The translations under genes were made by a program, and so were the position numbers. The notes under the pieces were generated by a model, which saw only the letters and a program-made list of their open reading frames with translations, ran no database searches and was not told the origin of the DNA. Of a DNA stretch of 17,850 bases, positions 6,671 to 14,354 are shown piece after piece (position 1 is the stretch's first letter; every line of letters starts with the position of its first letter). Source of the stretch: Proteobacteria bacterium UBA1858 (GTDB taxonomy: Bacteria; Pseudomonadota; Gammaproteobacteria; UBA4575); the NCBI GenBank assembly GCA_002338385.1, contig DDIE01000034.1, forward strand, positions 61,890-79,739. The letters run 5' to 3'.

Positions 6671-8596
6671 ATGAAAAATCAGTTAAAAATACTATCCCTT
6701 CTTACCAGTCAGTTGTGTTTGACAGCCGCCGCAGACAGCTTGCCAGAGCTGACCGTGAGTGCCAGTCGTACGCCCCTACCCAGCCAGCAGATTGCTGGCG
6801 CTATCGATATCATCGATGCGCAAGACATCGCTCAGCAACACGTTGATTTTGTCAGTGATGCGCTGCTCAATACCCCGGCTTTAGGTTTAAGTCACAACGG
6901 TGGCCCCGGCAAACTCACCCAACTACGCATCCGCGGTGCTGAAGCCAACCACACTCTAGTGATGATTGATGGCATAGAAGCAAATGACATTGCACGTGGT
7001 TCTGAATTTGATTTTGCTCATCTCACTAGCTGCGGAATAGAGCGTATTGAGATACTTCGCGGACCACAGAGTTCGCTATGGGGCAGTGATGCTTTGTCAG
7101 GCGTGGTCAGCGTTGAGTCAAAACGCGGGCTGGGGCCGGTAAGTATTGACAGCAGTGCCAGTGGAGGTAGTTATGGAACACGGCAAAATTGCACCGGGAT
7201 CAGAGCTGCCAATCAACAGCATGCCGTGTCTGTATATGGCAGTTATTATGACACTGATGGGACTAACATTTCTGACCAAGGCGCTGAACGTGACGGCTAT
7301 AACAATCAGTCGCTGAGTGTGAGATATGATTTTGAGCCTAGTGATATTTTTTCTATGAAGTTAATTGCCAAACACTATGATATTTCAAATGATACTGACG
7401 ATTTTGCCACCAATCCTGATTATTCACAGTATTTAGTGGATGCTGATAGAAAAAATGAAGTGATCCAAAACTATGCGAGAATGTCAGCCAGTTTAGATTC
7501 TTTCTCAGGCCGATTAAATCAGCAACTTGGTTTTGCTATCACCGATACCAACAACAAGGTCTATGAAAATGGCACTCATATAGAAGGTACCTTAGGTGAA
7601 AAGATGAAAATGGACTATCAAGCCAGTGTTTTTTTCGCCACCGACTCCACCGAGCATGCGCTCACTGTAGCCCATGAACGTGAATATGATGACTTCAAGC
7701 AACGTGGTACTGATTTTACCTATGGTGATCCCAACCATGATCAAGAAGTACAGACTAACAGTTACATTGCCGAATATCGTCTGGGCTTGCATAAAAATTT
7801 ATATCTGAGTGCCTCACTGCGGAGAGATAATAACGATGACTTTGATGACAGTAACACACACCGTGTGACAGCTTTATATACGCCCAACGAATTTAAAACG
7901 CGCTTACATGTAGCTCAAGGCACTGGGGTGAAAAATCCAACTTTTACGGAACGTTTTGGTTTCTTTTCTGCTAACGATCAATTTATTGGTAATCCTGATC
8001 TAGAACCAGAAACCTCACAAAGTTGGGAGTTTGGTGTTAACCATGAGGTCACTCCCAAGCTGAATGTGTCTGCCATCTATTTCAGAGAAAAGCTCAAAAA
8101 TGAAATTAATGGCTTTGCCAGCACTGCTCAATCTGGTGTGTACACGGCCGTCAATCTAGATGGTGACAGTCATCGTAAAGGCCTCGAGCTGGCACTTACA
8201 GCGAACCCTTTAGAACGACTTCAGATCGTTGCGAATTTCACTCATGTGGATTCTAAACAACCCGGCACTGACGCCAACCGTGAACTGCGTGTACCCATAA
8301 ATACGGCTAATGTCATCGCTGACCTCGAATTGATTGCGCATAAATCGTATCTTAACTTGAAAGTGAATTATGTCGGCGAACAAATTGATACCGATTTTGG
8401 CGTCAGTCCGAGTGTGCGTCGTGAGCTCGATGACTATACCTTGGTGAGCCTAGCCGCCAGCTATAAAATCAATCAGCACATCAGTATTGAAGGACGCATC
8501 GAAAATTTACTTGATGCGTCCTACGAGGACGTAATAGGCTATCAAACACAGGGACGCCAAGGATTTGTTGGGATCAATTTCAACCAACAGAGGTAG
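6671..8596 (+). CDS. btuB: BtuB-like TonB-dependent cobalamin receptor
   Basis: A 641-residue outer-membrane receptor; E. coli BtuB is about 614. An N-terminal signal peptide of about 21 residues (MKNQLKILSLL..LTAAA) is followed by a TonB box in LPELTVSASR (24-33). The plug domain includes LRIRGAEANHTLVMIDGIEAND and IERIEILRGPQSSLWGSDALSGVV motifs (split here across about 115-175). A 22-strand barrel should follow; PDLEPETSQSWEFGV and IEGRIENLLDASYED near the end are typical of TonB receptors. Cobalamin specificity is supported by the riboswitch and the downstream corrinoid genes. ATG 6671 is chosen because AAGGAG is well spaced; the upstream open frame runs into the riboswitch. The protein ends GINFNQQR, so the usual terminal aromatic residue is not last. 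Energy would come from TonB-ExbBD encoded elsewhere. Confidence 0.93.
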   Translation: MKNQLKILSLLTSQLCLTAAADSLPELTVSASRTPLPSQQIAGAIDIIDAQDIAQQHVDFVSDALLNTPALGLSHNGGPGKLTQLRIRGAEANHTLVMIDGIEANDIARGSEFDFAHLTSCGIERIEILRGPQSSLWGSDALSGVVSVESKRGLGPVSIDSSASGGSYGTRQNCTGIRAANQQHAVSVYGSYYDTDGTNISDQGAERDGYNNQSLSVRYDFEPSDIFSMKLIAKHYDISNDTDDFATNPDYSQYLVDADRKNEVIQNYARMSASLDSFSGRLNQQLGFAITDTNNKVYENGTHIEGTLGEKMKMDYQASVFFATDSTEHALTVAHEREYDDFKQRGTDFTYGDPNHDQEVQTNSYIAEYRLGLHKNLYLSASLRRDNNDDFDDSNTHRVTALYTPNEFKTRLHVAQGTGVKNPTFTERFGFFSANDQFIGNPDLEPETSQSWEFGVNHEVTPKLNVSAIYFREKLKNEINGFASTAQSGVYTAVNLDGDSHRKGLELALTANPLERLQIVANFTHVDSKQPGTDANRELRVPINTANVIADLELIAHKSYLNLKVNYVGEQIDTDFGVSPSVRRELDDYTLVSLAASYKINQHISIEGRIENLLDASYEDVIGYQTQGRQGFVGINFNQQR

Positions 8597-8601
8597 TAAC
8601 C

Positions 8602-9168
8602 ATGAGCGCGATAAAAAAGTTCTCTCCTGAATTTCTGATTAAGCTCACCTACAGCTTGATCATCTTCACCATAGTGTCGCGTCTATTGCCGCATGCCTAT
8701 AACTTCACTTCGGTAGGGGCGCTGAGTTTGTTTGCAGGGGCAACCTTAGCCACTAGGGTCGCTTGGCTAGTGCCCTGTTTTGCACTACTCATTACTGATG
8801 CTATTGCTGGGTTTTATAATCTCACTGTGATGTTGTTTGTGTATGCGGGATTTATACTGTGCGCACTATTAGGTGGTGTCACATTAAGTCGTAAAAAAGG
8901 TTTTTTGCGCCTCACTGTCAGCGCGGTGCTAGCGGCCATTATTTTTTATTTGATCTCTAATTTTGGGATGTGGCTATCAGGTCTCAACTATCCTATGACA
9001 TTGAATGGTCTAGTCGAGTGTTATCTCCAAGGCCTCCCGTATCTGAAGGTTAGCCTGTATGCAGATGTTATCTATAGTTATTTTTTGTTTGGGATCTATG
9101 CATTGGTGGTGTTAAACACACCACCTTTGGACGACCAAATACGCCCTCAAATAAATATCAGACAATAA
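8602..9168 (+). CDS. DUF6580-type membrane protein, putative S-component-like corrinoid transporter (copy 1)
   Basis: A 188-residue inner-membrane protein with about six hydrophobic segments: roughly 13-29, 37-50, 54-70, 75-95, 103-126 and 148-172. Family-type motifs are SRLLPHAYNFT (26-36), a membrane Asp66 followed by G70, SNFGMWL (119-125), YP (130-131) and QGLPY (143-147). Size and topology resemble the S-components of ECF vitamin transporters, including BtuM, a solitary cobalamin S-component described from Thiobacillus denitrificans. Whether this is the BtuM family itself cannot be settled by eye. The gene starts 5 nt after the btuB stop and is probably co-translated with it. Role inferred: passage of cobalamin across the inner membrane in place of BtuCD. 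The annotated family has no assigned function that I can confirm. Confidence 0.75.
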   Translation: MSAIKKFSPEFLIKLTYSLIIFTIVSRLLPHAYNFTSVGALSLFAGATLATRVAWLVPCFALLITDAIAGFYNLTVMLFVYAGFILCALLGGVTLSRKKGFLRLTVSAVLAAIIFYLISNFGMWLSGLNYPMTLNGLVECYLQGLPYLKVSLYADVIYSYFLFGIYALVVLNTPPLDDQIRPQINIRQ

Positions 9169-9254
9169 ACATCAAGCAACCACTATGAAAATCCAGTGAA
9201 TAACTCAATGACTAGCATGAGGACACTGCATATTGAACAGTTGCCTTGAATAGT

Positions 9255-10169
9255 ATGCGTATTATTTCGTTGCTACCTAGTGCCACAGAAATCATCTGCT
9301 TGTTAGATTTGCAGGATGATTTAGTAGGGACCACTCACGAATGTGATTACCCCGTGGGACTTGATTACTTGCCGGTAGTCACGCACTCGAGTATTGATAA
9401 AAATGCTACAAGTCGCGCCATTGATGCGCAAGTACACAGTGCTTTGCAACATTCCAACGCACTTTACTCGCTTGACGCCCAACTAATAGCAACCCTCCAC
9501 CCTGATTTGTTGGTCACCCAATCGCTGTGTAATGTCTGTGCAGTCGACCACAGCGCAGTCATTCAACTGGCAGCCACACTCTGCCCCACGCCAACTATCA
9601 TCAATCTAGAACCTCTCTGTCTGAACGATATGTATGCGACTGTGCAACACGTGGGAGAAACCTGTGGCTGTGCCACCCTAGCCACACAAAAAATCACCCA
9701 AATGCGACAGCGTGTGGATGAGATTTCAGTGCTTGCCAGCACGCGTGTACAACACTCAGGCCGGCTACGAGTAGTATTTCTTGAATGGCTTGATCCACTA
9801 TTTGGTTCTGGCCACTGGATTCCTGAAATCATTGCCTTAGCCGGTGGGTTCGATTGTTTGGGTGAGACTGGGCAGCCCGCTAAGCGTGTTTCATGGTCCG
9901 ATGTTGTAGCCACAGACCCTGATATTCTTGTAGTATCGTGTTGTGGTTTTGACATTGGGCAAACGCAAGCAGATTTAACCTCCTTGATGGGTTTGCCGGG
10001 CTGGAGAGACTTAAGTTGCGTGCAATCAGAATGCACCTATGTGGTCGATGGTAATGCTTATTTCAGTCGCCCTTCGCCACGACTCATAGACAGTTTAGAG
10101 GTGATGTTTAATATGCTCAGTGACATACCTGATCAGCGTTATCAACGATTCGGATCTAACCATGGGTAA
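9255..10169 (+). CDS. btuF: BtuF-like cobalamin-binding protein lacking a signal peptide
   Basis: A 304-residue protein of the periplasmic-binding-protein class III fold (Peripla_BP_2, BtuF-like). It starts RIISLLPSATEIICLLDLQDDLVG and has THECDYP (about 27-33), TQSLCNVCAVD (about 91-101) and FLEWLDPLFGSGHWIPE, the signature set of the cobalamin-binding proteins often found in B12 loci without BtuCD. No signal peptide exists: the conserved fold begins at residue 2, and an in-frame stop at 9234 precludes an upstream extension. It should therefore be cytoplasmic unless exported in another way. ATG 9255 is chosen over a TTG at 9246. The preceding gap is 86 nt with no terminator seen. The 3' end overlaps the adenosyltransferase gene by 8 nt. 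Confidence 0.88.
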   Translation: MRIISLLPSATEIICLLDLQDDLVGTTHECDYPVGLDYLPVVTHSSIDKNATSRAIDAQVHSALQHSNALYSLDAQLIATLHPDLLVTQSLCNVCAVDHSAVIQLAATLCPTPTIINLEPLCLNDMYATVQHVGETCGCATLATQKITQMRQRVDEISVLASTRVQHSGRLRVVFLEWLDPLFGSGHWIPEIIALAGGFDCLGETGQPAKRVSWSDVVATDPDILVVSCCGFDIGQTQADLTSLMGLPGWRDLSCVQSECTYVVDGNAYFSRPSPRLIDSLEVMFNMLSDIPDQRYQRFGSNHG

Positions 10170-10725
10170 ACGCCTAACCAAGATATATACCCGCACGGGT
10201 GATGATGGCTCAACCGGCACAGCCAGTGGTGAGCGGGTCGGCAAAGATTGCCTGCTGATTCATGCTCAGGGCGATCTGGATGAGCTTAATTCTCATCTTG
10301 GCAGTCTGCGTGCGCATAATACTAATGCACAAATTGAGTCCTTATTAATCGTGATTCAGCACCATTTGTTCAATATTGGTGGCGAGTTAAGTGCACCAGA
10401 ATGTGATCTTACCCATGCCGCTGAAATCATCTGGCTAGAGACCTGGATTGATCACTTCAACGCTGGCTTACCCGCGCTAGAGGATTTTATTATCTCTGGG
10501 GGCGATATCTGTGTGGCTCAATGTCATATCGCGCGCACAGTGTGCCGCCGCACAGAACGTCATTTAGTCCATTGGTCACGGGACCATGATGTACGCGAGG
10601 AATTACTCAAATACATTAACCGCTTATCCGATCTTTTATTTGTCCTCGCACGCGTTTTGGAGAGCGAACGCGGCCATCAACCAACGCTCTGGAATAAGCA
10701 TTTAGTTTTACCTCAACCCGATTAA
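10162..10725 (+). CDS. pduO: PduO-type ATP:cob(I)alamin adenosyltransferase
   Basis: A 187-residue cytoplasmic enzyme that transfers adenosyl from ATP to cob(I)alamin, giving coenzyme B12. Its N-terminal ATP-binding loop is TKIYTRTGDDGSTG (6-19). GDLDELNSHLG (37-47), HIARTVCRRTERHLV (122-136) and YINRLSDLLFVLAR (151-164) are PduO hallmarks, with the essential arginines present. The usual FILPGG is FIISGG (109-114). ATG 10162 starts inside the end of the BtuF-like gene, so the two are translationally coupled. Its position after uptake genes fits salvage: imported corrinoid is adenosylated and trapped in the cell. The adenosylated product is also the typical ligand of the riboswitch, closing a feedback loop. 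Confidence 0.95.
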   Translation: MGKRLTKIYTRTGDDGSTGTASGERVGKDCLLIHAQGDLDELNSHLGSLRAHNTNAQIESLLIVIQHHLFNIGGELSAPECDLTHAAEIIWLETWIDHFNAGLPALEDFIISGGDICVAQCHIARTVCRRTERHLVHWSRDHDVREELLKYINRLSDLLFVLARVLESERGHQPTLWNKHLVLPQPD

Positions 10726-10731
10726 TTGAGC

Positions 10732-11628
10732 ATGCGTATTGGCATTGATCTGGGCGGCACTAAAACTGAAGTATTAGCCTTAGACGAACAGGATCAGGTG
10801 CTGTATCAGGCACGTATAGCCACGCCAAAAGATGATTACCATGCCAGCTTGCGCGCGATTCAACAGTTAGTCTTAGAGACTGAAGCCCAATGCGGCATTC
10901 GCGGCACAGTCGGTATAGGCACCCCAGGCGCCCTGTCCCCTGCCACAGGCCGGTTACGCAATTGCAACTCAACCTGCCTCAATGATCAGCCCTTTCTGCA
11001 AGATATCAGCCAACTACTGGAACGTGAGGTCCGCCTGAGCAACGATGCAAATTGCTTTGCTTTATCAGAAGCAACCGACGGTGCTGCCAGCAACTATCAG
11101 GTGGTGCTGGGTGTGATTCTGGGTACAGGGTGCGGTACCGGTATAGTGATTGATAAAAAGATTCTGCAGGGTGCACACGCCATTGCGGGAGAATGGGGGC
11201 ATAACCCGTTACCGCTGGCCTCTCCGCAGGAGCTAGCCTCAGAGTGTTGGTGCGGGCGACAAGCCTGCATAGAAACCTTCGTATCCGGTCCGGCACTGGA
11301 ATACCACTATCGAGTCTTAAGCCAACAAAGCAAATCATGCTATCAAATTGTTGAACTGGCAGAACAAGGCGATGCTCAAGCTGAATCTGTACTGCATGAT
11401 TATGAGCGACGTTTGGCCAAGAGCCTGGCACTGGTGATTAACATCTTGGATCCTGATGTGGTTGTTCTTGGGGGTGGTCTGTCAAACATCCAACGACTGT
11501 ATGAAAATGTAGCGCAACTGTGGTCAGCCTATATATTTTCAGATAGGGTGAGCACTAGACTGATACCACCGCAATTTGGTGATTCCAGTGGTGTCCGAGG
11601 TGCGGCCTGGTTATGGCCAAAAACATAA
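10732..11628 (+). CDS. mak: ROK-family sugar kinase, Mak-like fructokinase
   Basis: A 298-residue ROK kinase. It has an ATP-binding MRIGIDLGGTKTE (1-13), the catalytic Asp105 in RLSNDANC, GTGCGTGI (131-138), GEWGHNPLP (153-161) and a zinc-binding set H157 with CWCGRQAC (C172, C174, C179). NILDPDVVVLGGGLSN and GDSSGVRGAAWLWP near the C-terminus closely match what I recall of E. coli Mak (302 residues), which phosphorylates fructose and, weakly, other hexoses. Other ROK substrates such as N-acetylglucosamine cannot be excluded. ATG 10732 is preferred to TTG 10726; it lies 6 nt after the adenosyltransferase stop. Its place in a B12 salvage operon is unexplained, since no sugar transport or catabolic gene is nearby. 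Confidence 0.88.
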   Translation: MRIGIDLGGTKTEVLALDEQDQVLYQARIATPKDDYHASLRAIQQLVLETEAQCGIRGTVGIGTPGALSPATGRLRNCNSTCLNDQPFLQDISQLLEREVRLSNDANCFALSEATDGAASNYQVVLGVILGTGCGTGIVIDKKILQGAHAIAGEWGHNPLPLASPQELASECWCGRQACIETFVSGPALEYHYRVLSQQSKSCYQIVELAEQGDAQAESVLHDYERRLAKSLALVINILDPDVVVLGGGLSNIQRLYENVAQLWSAYIFSDRVSTRLIPPQFGDSSGVRGAAWLWPKT

Positions 11629-11638
11629 ACGCATAGCG

Positions 11639-12169
11639 ATGAACAAAATAAAACAAATAGACATACGCTGGATAGTTGCGCTGATTCTGTTATTGGCAGT
11701 CAGTCGCTTGATCCCGCACCCACCTAATTTTACACCCTTGGCAACAATGGCTATTTTAGCTGGCTGTTTATTGCGCCAGTTACGCATCGCGCTGGTGATT
11801 CCCTTAACGGCTATGTTATTGAGTGATTTAGTCTTGGGGCTGCATAGCAGTATGATTTTTGTGTATAGCGCGTTCGTCATGATCACTATCAGTTGTCGCT
11901 GGCTGTTAACGAAACTGACTGTCCGCGCGGTGACTGTAAGCGTTATTTGGGCGACCGCGGTCTTTTTTCTGACCACCAACTTCGGCGCCTGGTTAAGTCA
12001 CGATATGTATCCGCCAACGCTGGCAGGCTTGGGCATGGCCTACATTGCTGGACTGCCATTTCTGGTGAACAGTCTGTTGGGTAATATCTTCTTTATGCTG
12101 AGCAGTATCCTTGCACTTAACACCATCAGTAGCGCTGATCGATATGTTAACAGCCGCCGCCTCGGCTAG
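11639..12169 (+). CDS. DUF6580-type membrane protein, putative S-component-like transporter (copy 2)
   Basis: A 176-residue membrane protein of the same family as the one encoded at 8602-9168, with about six hydrophobic segments. Shared positions include SRLIPHPPNFTP (22-33), Asp63 and G67, FVYS.F (74-79), TNFGAWL (112-118), YPPTL (123-127) and AGLPF (136-140). Identity to copy 1 is clearly partial, so this is an old duplication or separate acquisition. Cysteines do not align between the copies. The start ATG 11639 lies 10 nt after the kinase stop, and the gene is the last of the riboswitch-headed series. Its stop shares a CTAG with the convergent Acr3 gene. Probable inner-membrane transporter; substrate inferred from context only. 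A different corrinoid, cobalt or another vitamin are alternatives. Confidence 0.72.
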   Translation: MNKIKQIDIRWIVALILLLAVSRLIPHPPNFTPLATMAILAGCLLRQLRIALVIPLTAMLLSDLVLGLHSSMIFVYSAFVMITISCRWLLTKLTVRAVTVSVIWATAVFFLTTNFGAWLSHDMYPPTLAGLGMAYIAGLPFLVNSLLGNIFFMLSSILALNTISSADRYVNSRRLG

Positions 12170-13203
12170 CTGCTCGACTCAATTCCGCGCTCGTACCAAG
12201 ACTTGGATTGATTGACAATCCTGACCACGCTGAGCATCACCGGTACTTCAATCAGTACGCCAACCACAGTTGCTAGGGCAGCGCCTGAGTTGATTCCAAA
12301 TATACCAATCGCGGTCGCCACGGCCAGCTCGAAAAAATTACTTGCACCGATCAAGGCAGAGGGGCCAGCAACGCAATGTGCAACACCGAACTTGCGACTC
12401 AGAAAATAAGCCAGACCGGAGTTAAAGTAGACTTGAATGGTGATTGGAATAGCTAATATTGCGATCACCATCGGTTGCTGGATAATTTGCAGGCCTTGAA
12501 AACCAAATAATAACACTATCATCAACAGCAGAGCCGAAATTGACCATGGCGCCAGTTTGTCCAAGGTGGTTAACAACTTAGCCTCACCACCGGCAGTAAT
12601 CAACATACGTCTGATCAATTGTGCGATAAGCACGGGTATGACTATGTATAAAACCACTGACAACAACAATGTGTTCCAGGGAATGATAATAGAGGATATA
12701 CCCAGTAATAAACCGACGATAGGCGCAAATGCAAACAACATGATGGTATCGTTAAGGGCTACTTGGCTGAGCGTAAAATGGGGTTCGCCATTGGTCAGTT
12801 GACTCCAGACAAACACCATCGCTGTGCAAGGTGCGGCAGCAAGAATAATTAATCCTGCGATATACGAGTGGATTTCTTCACTGGGCAAATAGGGCCGTAA
12901 CCAATAGCCGATAAATAACCATGCCAGTGCAGCCATGGAAAACGGTTTGACCGCCCAGTTCACAAACAAAGTGACCGCGATACCCCGACTGTGCTGTTTG
13001 ACCTCGTGCAGCGCGGCAAAGTTAATCTTTGCCAGCATTGGAATAATCATTAACCAGATGAGTAGCGCCACAGGCAGATTAACTTGGGCGAACTCCATGC
13101 TGGATAAATGGACAAATAAGCCGGGATAGAGGTAGCCCAGTAAAGTCCCCACTCCCATACTCAAAGCAACCCAGACGGTAAGATAGCGTTCGAATATCGA
13201 CAT
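12166..13203 (-). CDS. acr3: Acr3-type arsenite efflux transporter
   Basis: A 345-residue membrane protein with about ten transmembrane helices, of the Acr3 (bile acid:sodium symporter-related) family, which exports arsenite and sometimes antimonite. Supporting motifs are MSIFERYLTVWVALSMGVGTLLGY at the start, NWAVKPFSMAALAW (82-95) and LAAAPCTAMVFVWSQLT (from 121), with the conserved Cys126 required in studied members, plus GPSALIGASNFFELAVA. The start MSIFERY at 13203 fits the family; the open frame continues upstream to 13272 without resemblance. No arsR or arsC is adjacent, so regulation is not evident. It lies 99 nt downstream of sspB on the same strand and may be read from the same transcript or its own promoter. 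Confidence 0.92.
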   Translation of the reverse strand: MSIFERYLTVWVALSMGVGTLLGYLYPGLFVHLSSMEFAQVNLPVALLIWLMIIPMLAKINFAALHEVKQHSRGIAVTLFVNWAVKPFSMAALAWLFIGYWLRPYLPSEEIHSYIAGLIILAAAPCTAMVFVWSQLTNGEPHFTLSQVALNDTIMLFAFAPIVGLLLGISSIIIPWNTLLLSVVLYIVIPVLIAQLIRRMLITAGGEAKLLTTLDKLAPWSISALLLMIVLLFGFQGLQIIQQPMVIAILAIPITIQVYFNSGLAYFLSRKFGVAHCVAGPSALIGASNFFELAVATAIGIFGINSGAALATVVGVLIEVPVMLSVVRIVNQSKSWYERGIESSS

Positions 13204-13302
13204 TGATGTTTGTTCTCTTGAGGTTAGCGTATGGCATCCACCACGCTGACAAGCGCGGCCAATTATAACCATAAATGAAACCCAAATTGAAATGCGTAGC
13301 CG

Positions 13303-13674
13303 TTATTTGACTACTTTGAGGCGCGTCTTAATCTCGCTAGGTTGGTCAGGGTCAGGCGAGTGTTCTGTTTCCTCATTGAACATCATGCCCTGACCGTTCT
13401 CTTTAGTATAAATAGCCATGACATTGTGCATCGGCACGTAAACTTGCATGGGCTGACCATCAAAACGCGCCTGAAACTCAACCGTCGTGTCATTCAGGGT
13501 CAGGTTTTGAGCGGCGTTAGGGCTGATATTGAGGACAATCTTGTCATCCTGTATGTATTGCTCAGGAACAGCAACCGCTGGATCAGTGGTCGCGACCAAT
13601 ATATGGGGGGTCATCGCGTTATCGATTATCCAGTCATAGATAGCACGAACCAGATAAGGGCGAGTCGAGGTCAT
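13303..13674 (-). CDS. sspB: Stringent starvation protein B, ClpXP adaptor
   Basis: A 123-residue adaptor that brings ssrA-tagged, ribosome-rescue products to the ClpXP protease. The folded N-terminal domain has PYLVRAIYDWIIDNAMTPHI (6-25) and INLN-like IVLNISPNA, then FQARFDG and VYVPMHNVMAIY. An acidic flexible tail follows (EETEHSPDPDQPSE). The C-terminus KTRLKVVK keeps the ClpX-docking XB element, LRVVK in E. coli and LKVVK here. It starts 22 nt after the sspA stop and forms the usual sspAB operon. Both ssrA binding and ClpX tethering should be intact. Confidence 0.95.
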   Translation of the reverse strand: MTSTRPYLVRAIYDWIIDNAMTPHILVATTDPAVAVPEQYIQDDKIVLNISPNAAQNLTLNDTTVEFQARFDGQPMQVYVPMHNVMAIYTKENGQGMMFNEETEHSPDPDQPSEIKTRLKVVK

Positions 13675-13696
13675 TATGAGCTAGCCGATGACAGCC

Positions 13697-14326
13697 CTAG
13701 GCAGGGAACATTTCCAGTTCTTGTTCGGTCAGACTGCTGCGAAAAGAGGGTCGATCAAATACTAATTTACTGTACTCGATAATGGGCTTAGCTTGGGCGG
13801 ATAACTTAATACCAAGACTTGGCAAACGCCACAGTAAGGGCGCGATAGAACAATCAACCAAACTGAATTCATCACTCAGAAAGTAAGGTTTGATCCCGAA
13901 TACTTCAATACTGCTGATGAGACTCTCTTCCAGTTGGATACGGGCCTGTTGACTCTCTTGCTCGTTACCATTGATGATTGTTTCCATCGGGCGGTACCAG
14001 TCATTTTCGATATGCAGCAAGGCTAAACGTGACTTAGAACGCGACACGGGATCGACAGGCATGAGCGGTGGATGGGGAAAACGTTCGTCAAAGTACTCCA
14101 TAATCACGCGCGCATCGTATAGCACTAAATCCCTATCCACTAGGGTAGGCACAGAGTTATATGGATTTAACTCAGACAGGTCTTCGGGCTTATTGTTGTG
14201 ATCAATATGAACAACATCTGCGGTGATATCTTTTTCAGAGAGAACAATTCTTGTGCGGTGACTTTGCACACAGCTTGGATCTGAAAACAAGGTCATAACC
14301 GAACGTCGGTTAGCGATTAACGCCAT
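13697..14326 (-). CDS. sspA: Stringent starvation protein A
   Basis: A 209-residue RNA polymerase-associated protein with a glutathione-S-transferase fold but no GST activity in studied members. The N-terminal thioredoxin-like domain has MTLFSDPSCVQSHRTRIVL (11-29) and NPYNSVPTLVDRDLVLYD (54-71). The surface P84-H85-P86 motif, needed for SspA function in E. coli, is present at the same numbering in ERFPHPPLMP. The helical domain includes LVDCSIAPLLWRLPSLGI. It is transcribed with sspB and lies 75 nt after petC, separated by a strong hairpin. The Shine-Dalgarno is weak (ttgagaattct before ATG). Confidence 0.96.
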   Translation of the reverse strand: MALIANRRSVMTLFSDPSCVQSHRTRIVLSEKDITADVVHIDHNNKPEDLSELNPYNSVPTLVDRDLVLYDARVIMEYFDERFPHPPLMPVDPVSRSKSRLALLHIENDWYRPMETIINGNEQESQQARIQLEESLISSIEVFGIKPYFLSDEFSLVDCSIAPLLWRLPSLGIKLSAQAKPIIEYSKLVFDRPSFRSSLTEQELEMFPA

Positions 14327-14354
14327 AGAATTCTCAATTTTTTTAATTATTATG

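Noticed and set aside
9563..10036. 157-residue leftward open frame
   Set aside because: It lies wholly antisense to the well-supported BtuF-like gene and its translation has no recognisable family feature.
11006..11431. 141-residue leftward open frame
   Set aside because: Antisense to the ROK kinase, which carries all its active-site motifs; no support for coding on this strand.
12512..12560. Possible BtuCD-like permease in the leftward membrane gene next to the B12 locus
   Set aside because: Its motifs (AAAPCTAMVF, NWAVKPF) are those of Acr3 arsenite exporters, and it is on the opposite strand.
13342..13782. 146-residue rightward open frame across sspB and the end of sspA
   Set aside because: Both leftward genes are certain, and the rightward translation looks like random sequence.
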